Below, one piece after another: positions 22,367 to 30,968 of a stretch of 64,000 nt of DNA. This DNA is from G963923955 sp963923955 (GTDB lineage Bacteria; Pseudomonadota; Gammaproteobacteria; Eutrophobiales; Eutrophobiaceae). The position numbers were made by a program, and so were the translations under genes. The stretch spans positions 1,984,001 to 2,048,000 of the forward strand of contig OZ000552.1 in NCBI GenBank assembly GCA_963923955.1, read 5' to 3'. Positions within the stretch are counted from its first letter, which is position 1, and every line of letters starts with the position of its first letter. The notes below the pieces were generated by a model. The model was not told the DNA's origin. It was given only the letters and a program-made list of their open reading frames with translations, and did no database searches.

Positions 22367-22764
22367 CATGCTTTTAGCCTAGAACAAGGCTTTTCTACTA
22401 ACGCCATTGCTGGGGTTCTCTTTCGGCTATGCCCATGCCGACCTGGTAAGTAGCGGTAAGAACACCCAGATAGAGACCGATAGCCTCTTTCTCGGGCTCT
22501 ATGGCCAGGACAGCTGGCAGGGTATTGATATCGGGCTTAGCCTCAATCTGGGCTACGAAGACCATGACAGCAGTAGGGCACTGATTAACCGGGGGCAAGC
22601 CCAAATCGTCCAAGGCAGCGATACCAGCCTCTTCCTAAGCCCGGCCCTACGGCTTAGCCATAGTGCCCCGCTCACAAGGCAGTGGGAACTGCGCCCAGCC
22701 GCCAGCGTGAGTTATACCCAAGGCTGGTATAAGGGCTATACCGAGCGGGGGGCAGAGGGCCTGT

Positions 22765-22838
22765 CCGACCACGCTGCGAGTGGTCGGGCGAATATCACCC
22801 AAAACAAACGTGAGGGCCTGCCCCCGCGCAAGCGGGGG
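22765..22838. repeat. Two palindromes inside the barrel-coding part
   Basis: ccgaccac/gtggtcgg (22765-22787) and cccccgc/gcggggg (22821-22838). Barrel-like residues resume in a different frame after the second (from about 22850), so they coincide with a frame break. The first shares its ccgaccac arm with the 22171-22214 hairpin, indicating one repeat family. Confidence 0.7.
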
Positions 22839-23176
22839 AAAGAGCTGGAACACCCGCTTGGAACTGGCGCTGGCCTGGCTCTTGGAAGACAATGGCGAGG
22901 TCGTCTTCCGAAGTGGCCTAGACAGCCGCTTTACTGACCATGAGAATGCAGGCTTTTCTCTTGCCGGTGCCAACTTCCGTATCAGCACGGATGATGACAG
23001 CAGTGTGCACAATGCCTATGTGGGGGCATCCCTGCGCTATCGGCTAGATGAACGCCTGCATGTAGAGGCCGAGCTGGAATACAGCCATGATAGGGGCGAG
23101 GTAAGCGAACGGTCGGTAAGTGGGCGTGTGCTGGTGGGGGTTGAGTTTTAGGGGGAGGGGATGGTTAGGAGAGGAA

Positions 23177-23506
23177 CGTCATTCCCGTGAAAGCTTGTCC
23201 CCGTGAAAACGGGGACGGGAATCCAACGGACTACTTGCCAGGCTTAACTATGGATTCCTGGTCAAGCCAGGAATGACGTTTGACTTGACGGGGGGCGACG
23301 AGGATCGTCATGCCTTCGAAAGCAGGCATCCATGAAATACCCCAAACATCCCCTAATCAAGGCCAAAAAGGGCGAGGGAGGCGGTAGCAGAGCTCGGATA
23401 AGAAGTATGTGTTATTCGACTGGATTCCCGCTTACGCGGGAATGGCGGACAATTACACAGTTCCAGACTCTCCCGTCATTCCCCGTGTCAAGCACGGGGA
23501 ATGACG
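23177..23506. repeat. Five ATTCC/ATGCC-type inverted repeats
   Basis: Fills the 457-bp gap between the autotransporter remnant and lon. Elements: 23177-23224 (a nested double hairpin, outer attcccgt/acgggaat, inner tccccgt/acgggga), 23251-23278 (tggattcctggtcaagccag...), 23306-23333 (cgtcatgccttcgaaagcag...), 23420-23446 (ctggattcccgcttacgcgg...) and 23474-23506 (cgtcattccccgtgtcaagc...). No gene is seen in this interval. Confidence 0.85.
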
Positions 23507-23565
23507 TTTGTTGGCCGGGAGGTGGAATAGATCTGGCGTGGCGACATGAATATCGCATCCAGCAC

Positions 23566-23587
23566 AAAGAGAACGCGTCTTCTCTTT
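23566..23587 (-). terminator. Candidate lon terminator hairpin
   Basis: Perfect 8-bp inverted repeat aaagagaa (23566-23573) and ttctcttt (23580-23587) with a 6-nt loop, 22 bases downstream of the lon stop. The U-tract is short (TTTG within the stem end), so efficiency is uncertain. Confidence 0.5.
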
Positions 23588-23609
23588 CAATGCAAAAGAT
23601 CAACAATCC

Positions 23610-26024
23610 CTAGTGCGGACGGATCGAGCCTTTCTTGCCGGTGCCGGTTTCTCTTTTTACTAATTTGGATTTTTTCTTTGCCCTCGGTTCCGGCTGCGGC
23701 ATGTGCTGCAGGGCCACTGCAAAGACTTCGTCGATCCAGCGTACCGGCTTGAGCGCCAGATTCTGTTTTATGTTTTTGGGGATCTCCGCCAGTTCTCTTT
23801 CATTCTCGGCCGGGATCAGGACGGTTGCGATCCCTCCTCGAAGCGCCGCCAGCAGCTTTTCTTTTAAACCGCCGATCGGCAAGACCTCGCCGCGCAGGGT
23901 GATCTCGCCGGTCATGGCCACGCTGGAGCGCACCGGGATGTTGGTCAGTGCAGAGACTAAGGCGGTGCACATGGCTACGCCGGCGCTGGGGCCGTCTTTC
24001 GGCGTTGCCCCTTCGGGGACATGGATATGGAAATCGTACTGCTTGTAGAAATCCTCGGCGATACCTAAGACTTCGCAGCGGCTCCTGACCACCGTGCGCG
24101 CCGCTTCAATGGATTCCTTCATCACATCGCCTAAGTGCCCGGTGCGTTTCGCCTCGCCCTTGCCGGGGACTACTGCAGCCTCAATGGTGAGCAGGTCGCC
24201 GCCGACCTCGGTCCAGGCAAGCCCGGTTACCTGGCCCACGCGGTCTTCTTCCTCAGCCCGTCCATAGCGATGCCGCTTCACGCCCAGCAGTTTCTCAAGC
24301 CCCGCCGGCCGGACGACAGCGCGCTTGGCGGCGGGTTTAAGCAATAATTGTTTGACCACCTTGCGGCACAGGTTGGCTATTTCGCGCTCTAAGTTGCGTA
24401 CCCCGGCCTCGCGCGTGTAGTAGCGAATGATCTCGCGCACGGTCGCCTCGCTGATGCTGATCTCATCAATCTTGAGACCATTGCGTTTCAGCTGTTTTGG
24501 GATCAGGTATTTGGCCGCGATATTGACCTTCTCATCCTCGGTGTAGCCGGATATGCGGATCACTTCCATACGGTCCAGCAAGGGGCCGGGAATGTTCAGG
24601 CTGTTGGCGGTGGTGACAAACATCACTTCGGACAGATCGTAATCCACTTCCAGATAATGGTCGTTGAAGGTGTGGTTCTGCTCCGGGTCAAGCACCTCAA
24701 GCAGGGCGGAAGCCGGGTCGCCGCGGAAGTCCATGGCCATCTTGTCGATCTCGTCCAACAACAGCAGCGGATTCTTCTTCCCGACCTTTGCCAGGCTCTG
24801 GACGATCTTGCCGGGCATGGAGCCGATGTAGGTGCGCCGGTGCCCGCGGATCTCGGCCTCGTCCCTGACCCCGCCTAGGGACATGCGGACAAATTCGCGC
24901 TGGGTGGCGCGCGCGATAGAGCGTCCAAGCGAGGTCTTGCCCACACCCGGAGGGCCGACCAGACACAGGATCGGGCCTTTGAGTTTCTTCACCCGCTGTT
25001 GTACCGCCAGATATTCTAAGATGCGCTCCTTGACCTTATCTAAGCCGTAGTGATCCTCTTCCAGCACTGTCTCCGCCTTGATAATATCGCGCGAGATGCG
25101 GCTGCGCTTCTTCCACGGCACATTGACCAGCCAGTCCACATAGTTTCTTACCACGGTGGCCTCGGCGGACATCGGCGGCATCATCTTCAATTTGTTCAGC
25201 TCGGCGCTCGCCTTGGTCTTCACCTCTTTGGGCATACCGGCGTCTTCGATCTTGCCCGCCAGTTCTTCCAGTTCATTGGGCACCTCGTCCATATCTCCCA
25301 ATTCCTTCTGGATGGCCTTCATCTGCTCGTTCAGATAGTATTCGCGCTGGCTCTTTTCCATCTGCGATTTCACCCGTCCGCGCAGGCGCTTATCCACCTG
25401 CAATAGATCGATCTCGGTCTCCATCAGGTTGATCAGGTATTCCAGCCGCTCACGCACATTGACCTGTTCCAGTACGTTTTGCTTCTCCTCGATCTTGATC
25501 GACATGTGCGCCGCGATGGTGTCGGCCAGCCGGCTTGGATCATCCACGCTGGATAAGGAAGAGAAGATCTCCGGCGGGATCTTTTTATTGAGCTTCACAT
25601 ATTGTTCAAACTGGTGCAGTACGGAGCGGCTCAATATGTCCAGTTCGCGCTCATCAACCGGCTCGGGTTCGGCGATCTCGGCGGTTGCCGAGAACATGGA
25701 CTCGGTCTCGGTGAATGCAGTGATCCTGGCGCGTGTGTCCCCTTCCACCAGCACCTTGATGGTGCCATCGGGTAGTTTTAACAGTTGCAGGATGTTCGAT
25801 AGCGTCCCGACCTGATAGATCTCAGCAACCTGCGGGTCATCTTCTGCCGCGCTCTTCTGCGCCACCAGCAGGATCTGCTTGCTGCCTTCCATCGCATAAT
25901 CGAGCGCCTTGATGGATTTTTCCCGCCCGACAAATAAGGGGATGACCATGTGCGGATAGACCACTACATCACGCAGCGGCAGCACCGGATAGGCAGGGAA
26001 GTGATTGTCCGCTTTCTCTTGCAT
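23610..26024 (-). CDS. lon: ATP-dependent protease Lon
   Basis: Cytoplasmic AAA+ serine protease that degrades misfolded and regulatory proteins. The 804 residues comprise the LON substrate-binding domain (residues 10-205, FPAYPVLPLRDVVVYPHMVI), the AAA+ module with Walker A GPPGVGKTSLG near residue 358, and the protease domain with catalytic Ser in PKDGPSAGVAM and Lys in IGGLKEKLLAALRG. It follows clpX on the same strand, as expected. The hupB and ppiD genes that usually come next are absent here, replaced by repeats and the autotransporter remnant. Confidence 0.97.
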   Translation of the reverse strand: MQEKADNHFPAYPVLPLRDVVVYPHMVIPLFVGREKSIKALDYAMEGSKQILLVAQKSAAEDDPQVAEIYQVGTLSNILQLLKLPDGTIKVLVEGDTRARITAFTETESMFSATAEIAEPEPVDERELDILSRSVLHQFEQYVKLNKKIPPEIFSSLSSVDDPSRLADTIAAHMSIKIEEKQNVLEQVNVRERLEYLINLMETEIDLLQVDKRLRGRVKSQMEKSQREYYLNEQMKAIQKELGDMDEVPNELEELAGKIEDAGMPKEVKTKASAELNKLKMMPPMSAEATVVRNYVDWLVNVPWKKRSRISRDIIKAETVLEEDHYGLDKVKERILEYLAVQQRVKKLKGPILCLVGPPGVGKTSLGRSIARATQREFVRMSLGGVRDEAEIRGHRRTYIGSMPGKIVQSLAKVGKKNPLLLLDEIDKMAMDFRGDPASALLEVLDPEQNHTFNDHYLEVDYDLSEVMFVTTANSLNIPGPLLDRMEVIRISGYTEDEKVNIAAKYLIPKQLKRNGLKIDEISISEATVREIIRYYTREAGVRNLEREIANLCRKVVKQLLLKPAAKRAVVRPAGLEKLLGVKRHRYGRAEEEDRVGQVTGLAWTEVGGDLLTIEAAVVPGKGEAKRTGHLGDVMKESIEAARTVVRSRCEVLGIAEDFYKQYDFHIHVPEGATPKDGPSAGVAMCTALVSALTNIPVRSSVAMTGEITLRGEVLPIGGLKEKLLAALRGGIATVLIPAENERELAEIPKNIKQNLALKPVRWIDEVFAVALQHMPQPEPRAKKKSKLVKRETGTGKKGSIRPH

Positions 26025-26132
26025 AATGGGCTTAGGTTGTCATGGACGGTGGGAATTGGACATGGGGATGAGCGGCGCGGCTTTCAAGTCCTCAACCTCG
26101 CCTGTTCGCTCATCGCAACGGCCATCCGCAGA

Positions 26133-27413
26133 CTAGTCCGATGCGGCTTTAGGCATCTCCGGCCCTTCGTAGATCATCAAGGGCTGGGCAACGTTCTGGA
26201 TCACGCCCTCATCAATGACGACCTTGGTGACGTTATCCAAAGAAGGCAGATCATACATCGTATCCAGCAGGACATTTTCCAAGATGGAGCGCAGTCCGCG
26301 CGCACCGGTCTTGCGCTCCATCGCCTTGTGCGCAACCGCACGCAGGGCATCTTCACGAAATTCAATCTCACAATCTTCCATCTCAAACAGGCGTGCGTAT
26401 TGCTTGGTAATGGCATTCCTGGGTTCTACCAGGATGGTCACCAGCTGCTCCTCATCCAGCTCGTCCAGGGTCGCCGCCACCGGCAGGCGCCCGACAAACT
26501 CAGGGATCAGGCCGTATCGGATCAGGTCTTCGGGTTCAACGGTGCGGATTACTTCATCCCTGCTCTTGGTGTCGTCCTTGCTCTTTAGCTCGGCGGCAAA
26601 ACCAATCCCGCCCTGTTCCGAGCGTTGCCGAATGATCTTGTCAAGATCCGCAAAGGCACCGCCGCAGATGAACAGAATATTGGCGGTGTTGACCTGTAGG
26701 TATTCCTGCTGCGGATGCTTGCGTCCGCCCTGCGGCGGCACCGATGCCATAGTGCCTTCGATCAACTTCAACAGCGCCTGCTGTACGCCTTCGCCGGAGA
26801 CATCACGGGTGATCGACGGGTTGTCCGATTTGCGGGCGATCTTGTCGATCTCATCAATATAGACAATGCCGGTCTGCGCCTTGTCTACATCATAATCGCA
26901 GGTCTGCAGGAGCTTCTGGATAATGTTTTCCACATCCTCCCCGACATAACCGGCTTCGGTTAAGGTGGTGGCATCGGCAATGGTAAAGGGAACATTTAAC
27001 AGGCGCGCCAGGGTCTCGGCCAGCAGGGTCTTGCCGCTGCCGGTCGGGCCGATAAGCAGCACATTGCTCTTGGATAATTCCACTTCGGAGTCATTGATGC
27101 CCTGCTCCAGCCGCTTGTAGTGGTTATACACCGCCACCGAGAGGATCTTTTTCGCCTGCTCCTGGCCGATGACATATTCATCTAAGATGTCATTGATCTC
27201 GTGCGGGGTCGGCAGGCCGCTGCCCGCACCGAGCGCCGGGTTATCCTGGATCTCCTCGCGAATAATATCGTTGCATAGATCAACACATTCATCGCAGATA
27301 AATACGGAGGGGCCTGCGATCAGCTTGCGCACTTCGTGCTGGCTCTTGCCGCAAAAGGAGCAATACAAGAGCCGGTCGCCATCACCACTTCTGCCGCGTC
27401 TGCCGTTAGCCAT
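26133..27413 (-). CDS. clpX: ATP-dependent Clp protease ATP-binding subunit ClpX
   Basis: AAA+ unfoldase that delivers substrates to ClpP. Of 426 residues, the first 55 hold the zinc-binding domain (CSFCGKSQHEV and CDECVDLC). Walker A GPTGSGKTLLAETLARLL lies near residue 118, Walker B VYIDEIDKIA near 182, and sensor and arginine residues follow. The IGF-type loop that docks to ClpP appears as GGIGFAAELKS near residue 272. It is 37 bases downstream of clpP and 108 bases upstream of lon, all on the minus strand. Confidence 0.97.
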   Translation of the reverse strand: MANGRRGRSGDGDRLLYCSFCGKSQHEVRKLIAGPSVFICDECVDLCNDIIREEIQDNPALGAGSGLPTPHEINDILDEYVIGQEQAKKILSVAVYNHYKRLEQGINDSEVELSKSNVLLIGPTGSGKTLLAETLARLLNVPFTIADATTLTEAGYVGEDVENIIQKLLQTCDYDVDKAQTGIVYIDEIDKIARKSDNPSITRDVSGEGVQQALLKLIEGTMASVPPQGGRKHPQQEYLQVNTANILFICGGAFADLDKIIRQRSEQGGIGFAAELKSKDDTKSRDEVIRTVEPEDLIRYGLIPEFVGRLPVAATLDELDEEQLVTILVEPRNAITKQYARLFEMEDCEIEFREDALRAVAHKAMERKTGARGLRSILENVLLDTMYDLPSLDNVTKVVIDEGVIQNVAQPLMIYEGPEMPKAASD

Positions 27414-27450
27414 CGCGCACCTTAGCTCATCATCGCCGGGTTAATATTGC

Positions 27451-28101
27451 TCATCGTATCTCTGTCGCATCACGCATTGCCGGCTCGGGGAGGTTCGCGC
27501 GCTGCGCCAAAACAGCATCGACCAGACCATAGTCACGCGCCTGCTCGGCACTCATAAAGTTATCGCGCTCGGTATCTTTTTGCACATCCTCAAGTGACCG
27601 GCCGCTATGCTTGGACATTATCTTGTTCAGGCGCTCACGCGCATTCAAGATCTCCCGGGCGTGGATGTCAAAATCCGTGGCCTGGCCCTGGAAACCGCCC
27701 AAGGGCTGATGGATCAGCACCCGCGAATGCGGCAGGCAATAACGCTTGCCCTCCTCACCACCGGCCAACAGCAAGGCCCCCATGCTGGCGGCCTGCCCGA
27801 CACACATGGTGCTGACCGCCGGTTTGATAAACTGCATCGTGTCATAGATGCCTAAGCCCGCACTGACCGAGCCGCCCGGCGAGTTAATATACAGATGGAT
27901 GTCCTTATCCGGGTTTTCCGACTCCAAAAACAGCAGCTGGGCGATGATGACATTGGCAACCTGATCCTCAACCGGCCCCACCATGAACACCACCCGTTCT
28001 TTTAACAGGCGTGAATAAATATCATAACTGCGCTCGCCCCTGGAGGTCTGCTCGACCACCATCGGGATTAGATTCAATGCCTTCGTCTCGTTATTGCTCA
28101 T
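27451..28101 (-). CDS. clpP: ATP-dependent Clp protease proteolytic subunit ClpP
   Basis: Serine peptidase forming the 14-mer chamber of ClpXP. The catalytic triad is visible: Ser in GQAASMGALLLAGG, His in LPHSRVLIHQPLGG, and Asp in TERDNFMSAEQA. At 216 residues the length is standard, with the first dozen or so residues likely a propeptide. It lies 17 bases after tig and precedes clpX, the canonical operon. Confidence 0.97.
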   Translation of the reverse strand: MSNNETKALNLIPMVVEQTSRGERSYDIYSRLLKERVVFMVGPVEDQVANVIIAQLLFLESENPDKDIHLYINSPGGSVSAGLGIYDTMQFIKPAVSTMCVGQAASMGALLLAGGEEGKRYCLPHSRVLIHQPLGGFQGQATDFDIHAREILNARERLNKIMSKHSGRSLEDVQKDTERDNFMSAEQARDYGLVDAVLAQRANLPEPAMRDATEIR

Positions 28102-28118
28102 TGGCTTTTTTCTTAGAC

Positions 28119-29462
28119 TTATTGGCCAGGCGGCCTTAAAGGACTTTTAGTCTGCCCCTTATTCATCAAATCGTCAAACCCCAGATGCACCTCTGTGATC
28201 TGTGCGCGCATGAATATCCAGTCAATCACCTCCTCTTCCAGGGCCAGCGCCTCCACTTCGGCCAGGCGCTGCTTGTCTTGGTAATACCAGTTGACAATGG
28301 CGGCGGGGTCTTCGTATCCCTGTGCGTTTTTCTCGATCCACTCCCGCACCCGGGCCGGCTCGGCCTTTAATTCATTTTCACGGATAATCTCGGCGATCAG
28401 CAACTGCAAGGCCACGCGCTTTCTGGCCTGTTGTTCAAACAACTCCGGCCCCGGCATTGTATTGTCATTATCAACAGGCAGACCATGGGACTTCATGTTC
28501 TGCTTGAACTGCTGCGCCATATTCTGTCTTTCCTTCTCCACCAGCGCTCTGGGCAATTCAAGCTCGTTCGCCGCATACAGGCCGTCCATGACCGCATCAC
28601 GCAGGCGCCTGCGTATGGCGGCTTCCGCCTCCCGGTGCATGTGCTGGCTGATTTCCTTGCGAAAGGCCGCTTCACCACCCTCTTCTACACCAAAGTCGGC
28701 AAAAAATGCCTCGTCAAGCTGCGGCCAGACCTGCTCATGCACGCTATTCACAGTCACCGCAAATTCCACCGGCCGACCGGCCAATGCCTGTTTGGGATAG
28801 TCCTCTGGAAAGGCTAACTTAAGAGTCGCTTTGTCCCCGGCCTGCTTGCCGACCAAGGCCTCTTCAAAGCCTTCAATAAGACGCCCACTGCCTATTTCCA
28901 CCTTGAATGCCTTCGCCTCTCCGCCCTCAAATGCCTCCCCGTCCACTTTGCCGACGAAATCAATATCGACAAGATCTTCCTTCTGAGCGGCGCGCGCAAC
29001 CTGCTGTGGCCGGCGCCGCTGTCGGCGCAGCACCTCGATCATCTTGTCCAGATCTTCATCAGTAATGCTGCATAGCGCCTTTTCGATCTTCAGCCCTTCA
29101 ATGGGCGCAAGCTCAACCTCGGGAAACACCTCAAACTTTGCGGTGTAATGCAGGCCCGCGCCCTGCTCTGCGCTAACCGGATCAAGATTGGGGTAGGCGG
29201 CGGGGCGCAGCTTTTCCCGGCTCAGCGCCTCGTAGAATGTGGACTGGACGACTTCCCCCACGACCTCCTGGCGCACCTTTGCGCCAAAGCGCCGCTGCAC
29301 CAGCTTGAACGGCACCTTGCCCGGCCGAAAACCCTGGATCTTGGCTGTGCGCGCTAAGTCCTGTAGGCGCTTTTGCACCTCGTCGGCGATACGCTCTTCC
29401 GGCACCTCCACCCGCATAGCCCGCTCCAGCGGGCCGGTTGTCTCCACGGACACCTGCATCAT
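28119..29462 (-). CDS. tig: Trigger factor Tig
   Basis: Ribosome-bound chaperone with peptidyl-prolyl isomerase activity. The 447 residues begin MMQVSVETTGPLERAM; the second Met (29459) is an equally good start. The ribosome-binding signature GFRPGKVPFKLVQRRFG lies near residues 44-60. The FKBP-like domain (VDIDFVGKVDGEAFEGG) spans about 155-245, and the helical arms and chaperone domain follow. It is the first gene of the tig-clpP-clpX-lon block, with tRNA-Leu immediately upstream on the same strand. Confidence 0.96.
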   Translation of the reverse strand: MMQVSVETTGPLERAMRVEVPEERIADEVQKRLQDLARTAKIQGFRPGKVPFKLVQRRFGAKVRQEVVGEVVQSTFYEALSREKLRPAAYPNLDPVSAEQGAGLHYTAKFEVFPEVELAPIEGLKIEKALCSITDEDLDKMIEVLRRQRRRPQQVARAAQKEDLVDIDFVGKVDGEAFEGGEAKAFKVEIGSGRLIEGFEEALVGKQAGDKATLKLAFPEDYPKQALAGRPVEFAVTVNSVHEQVWPQLDEAFFADFGVEEGGEAAFRKEISQHMHREAEAAIRRRLRDAVMDGLYAANELELPRALVEKERQNMAQQFKQNMKSHGLPVDNDNTMPGPELFEQQARKRVALQLLIAEIIRENELKAEPARVREWIEKNAQGYEDPAAIVNWYYQDKQRLAEVEALALEEEVIDWIFMRAQITEVHLGFDDLMNKGQTKSPLRPPGQ

Positions 29463-29546
29463 TAACTATCTGAAATACTTGAAATTTTCCATAAAAGCAA
29501 TGGCTTGAGAAACTCTTAATTTATTTTAAGGATCCTCTTGAGAATA

Positions 29547-29632
<86 letters not shown>

Positions 29633-29809
29633 CGGTATTAAGAATCCTGCGGCGATGTCAGTCCGGCAAGGATTATACTACTAAAAATTGCGGCGCTTAA
29701 CGAATCAGTTTCTTAAAAAAACGCCCGCACTTGAGCACGGACAGCTTTTAGAATCTTAAAGTGAAAAGATGGCGGATAGGGGTGCTTGGCAATGTTGAGC
29801 AGAAAAGGT

Positions 29810-30142
29810 CTAAAAACATTCCTCGCTGAACTGCTTGCAGGCGCGCCGACACTTGCGTGACATCCCGCCGATGCCGCGGTTGATAAAGGTGCACTCTTCC
29901 CCCCAGCGTGAGCACACGGTCATGCACTGTTTCTTCGCCGTATCAGCCGCATCGCCGCTCTCAACGCCGGCCGGCAGCAGCAAGGTCCCCGGCCTGGCAT
30001 CTTCGATGATCAGTTCCTGTACTTCATCATCGGCTTCATTATCAAGTTCATCTTGGGCGGCCAGACAGACAGTGCCGATGGCGAGTAACACAGACATGCC
30101 GATAAGAGAGAAAATGCTGCGCGTGTGTCTTATGTGGGTCAT
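29810..30142 (-). CDS. Small secreted cysteine-rich protein
   Basis: A 110-residue protein not recognised as a known family. The N-terminus (MTHIRHTRSIFSLIGMSVLL, then AIGTVCLAAQ) is a good signal peptide. A short acidic stretch follows (DELDNEADDEVQEL). The C-terminal 40 residues contain six cysteines with the spacing CMTVC-x7-C-x12-C-x3-C-x8-C and end in Phe. The mature form is probably periplasmic and disulfide-bonded. It stands alone between tRNA-Leu and a CBS-domain gene on the same strand. Confidence 0.7.
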   Translation of the reverse strand: MTHIRHTRSIFSLIGMSVLLAIGTVCLAAQDELDNEADDEVQELIIEDARPGTLLLPAGVESGDAADTAKKQCMTVCSRWGEECTFINRGIGGMSRKCRRACKQFSEECF

Positions 30143-30234
30143 AACTGCTTAGACTAGCTAAGGGATTCGGGTTCCGTCATTTCTCAACAAAACATCATAG
30201 CCGAAAGCATAACATGCTTCGCCCCGGTAAGCAC

Positions 30235-30663
30235 CTAGCCGCTTATGTATTGCTCCAGTTGTTCGATGGTGTGTTGTTGTTCGGAGATAATGGCCTTGAC
30301 CAGATCGCCGATGGAGATCATGCCGAGCACCCGCTCGCCCTCTACAACCGGCAGGTGGCGAATGCGCTTGTCCGACATCATGGCCATACATTCATGTACA
30401 CTCTGCTCGGGACGGGCATAGAGCACCCGCGCCGTCATAATATTCCTGACCGGCGTCTGTTTGGATGAGAGCCCGCTGAGGATAATCTTGCGCGCATAAT
30501 CCCGCTCAGAGATGATGCCAACCAGCACCTCTTCCTGCATCACCATCAAGGCACCTACTTCCTTCTCGGCCATCAGCTGTATTGCAGCAAATACGGAATC
30601 ATCCGGCCCGACCGACCAGATGTCATTTCCCTTATCACCCAGCAAATGCTTCGCTGTCTTCAT
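30235..30663 (-). CDS. Two-CBS-domain protein
   Basis: A 142-residue soluble protein made of two tandem CBS modules (about residues 8-65 and 75-135), with VGIISERDYARKIIL and HLPVVEGERVLGMISIGDLV as the typical C-terminal strands of each. Stand-alone CBS pairs usually bind adenosyl nucleotides and act as sensors; the partner is unknown here. Followed downstream by the Cys-rich secreted protein gene, about 90 bases away. Confidence 0.85.
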   Translation of the reverse strand: MKTAKHLLGDKGNDIWSVGPDDSVFAAIQLMAEKEVGALMVMQEEVLVGIISERDYARKIILSGLSSKQTPVRNIMTARVLYARPEQSVHECMAMMSDKRIRHLPVVEGERVLGMISIGDLVKAIISEQQHTIEQLEQYISG

Positions 30664-30968
30664 ACCTGCACCCTCCCGTAGAGATTTAAGATAAAGAGCC
30701 GCCTGTCCTTAGCTTAGTTTTCTGCGCGGCAATGATCAAGTAAGTATTATGCTGAAAATCGGGGTATAAAAAACGCTTCACTTGCGGCAAGCGGTAAATC
30801 CCTTCAGCGATGCCAGTTCCGAACTCTCACAGGCTGCCCTCTCGCCCGGCTTATTGAGCGGATAGAATTCTGCTCTTTGGGTTATGTCCAGCGGTGAGGC
30901 CGCTTTTGCTAGACGGCACTTAGCCGGGTATGATGGCCGGGGACTGTCGGCGTAAACGCAAAAATGCG
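30664..30968. other. Intergenic stretch with a tRNA-Leu-like fragment
   Basis: About 305 bp without a gene, between divergent CBS and NYN genes. At 30817-30839 there is ttccgaactctcacaggctg followed by ccc, matching the T-arm/variable-arm part of tRNA-Leu at 29563-29585 with one insertion and one mismatch. It may be the scar of an element once integrated next to tRNA-Leu, or chance. Nothing else is evident. Confidence 0.4.

Larger units (their letters stand above)
19091..23151 (+). pseudogene. Decayed autotransporter with RTX-like passenger
   Basis: Remnant of a large surface or secreted protein. Signal-peptide-like residues (VPLALLTFSATAQAQG) appear near 19120. A passenger full of Gly/Asp repeats follows, including RTX-like nonapeptides (GGDGDDLLIGGPGANTLDGG near 20700), then a Thr/Pro-rich linker near 21670-21850. 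The end is an autotransporter beta-barrel whose last strand finishes VSGRVLVGVEF with the terminal aromatic. The frame changes near 19701, 19920, 20945, 21350 and 21480, and again in 22050-22400 and 22810-22870, and the natural start is missing. Several palindromic insertions interrupt the 3' third. Sequencing errors could explain single shifts, but neighbouring genes are intact. Confidence 0.8.

Noticed and set aside
18962..23506. CRISPR array suggested by many hairpin repeats
   Set aside because: Repeats are unevenly spaced, differ in length and orientation, and no cas genes are present.
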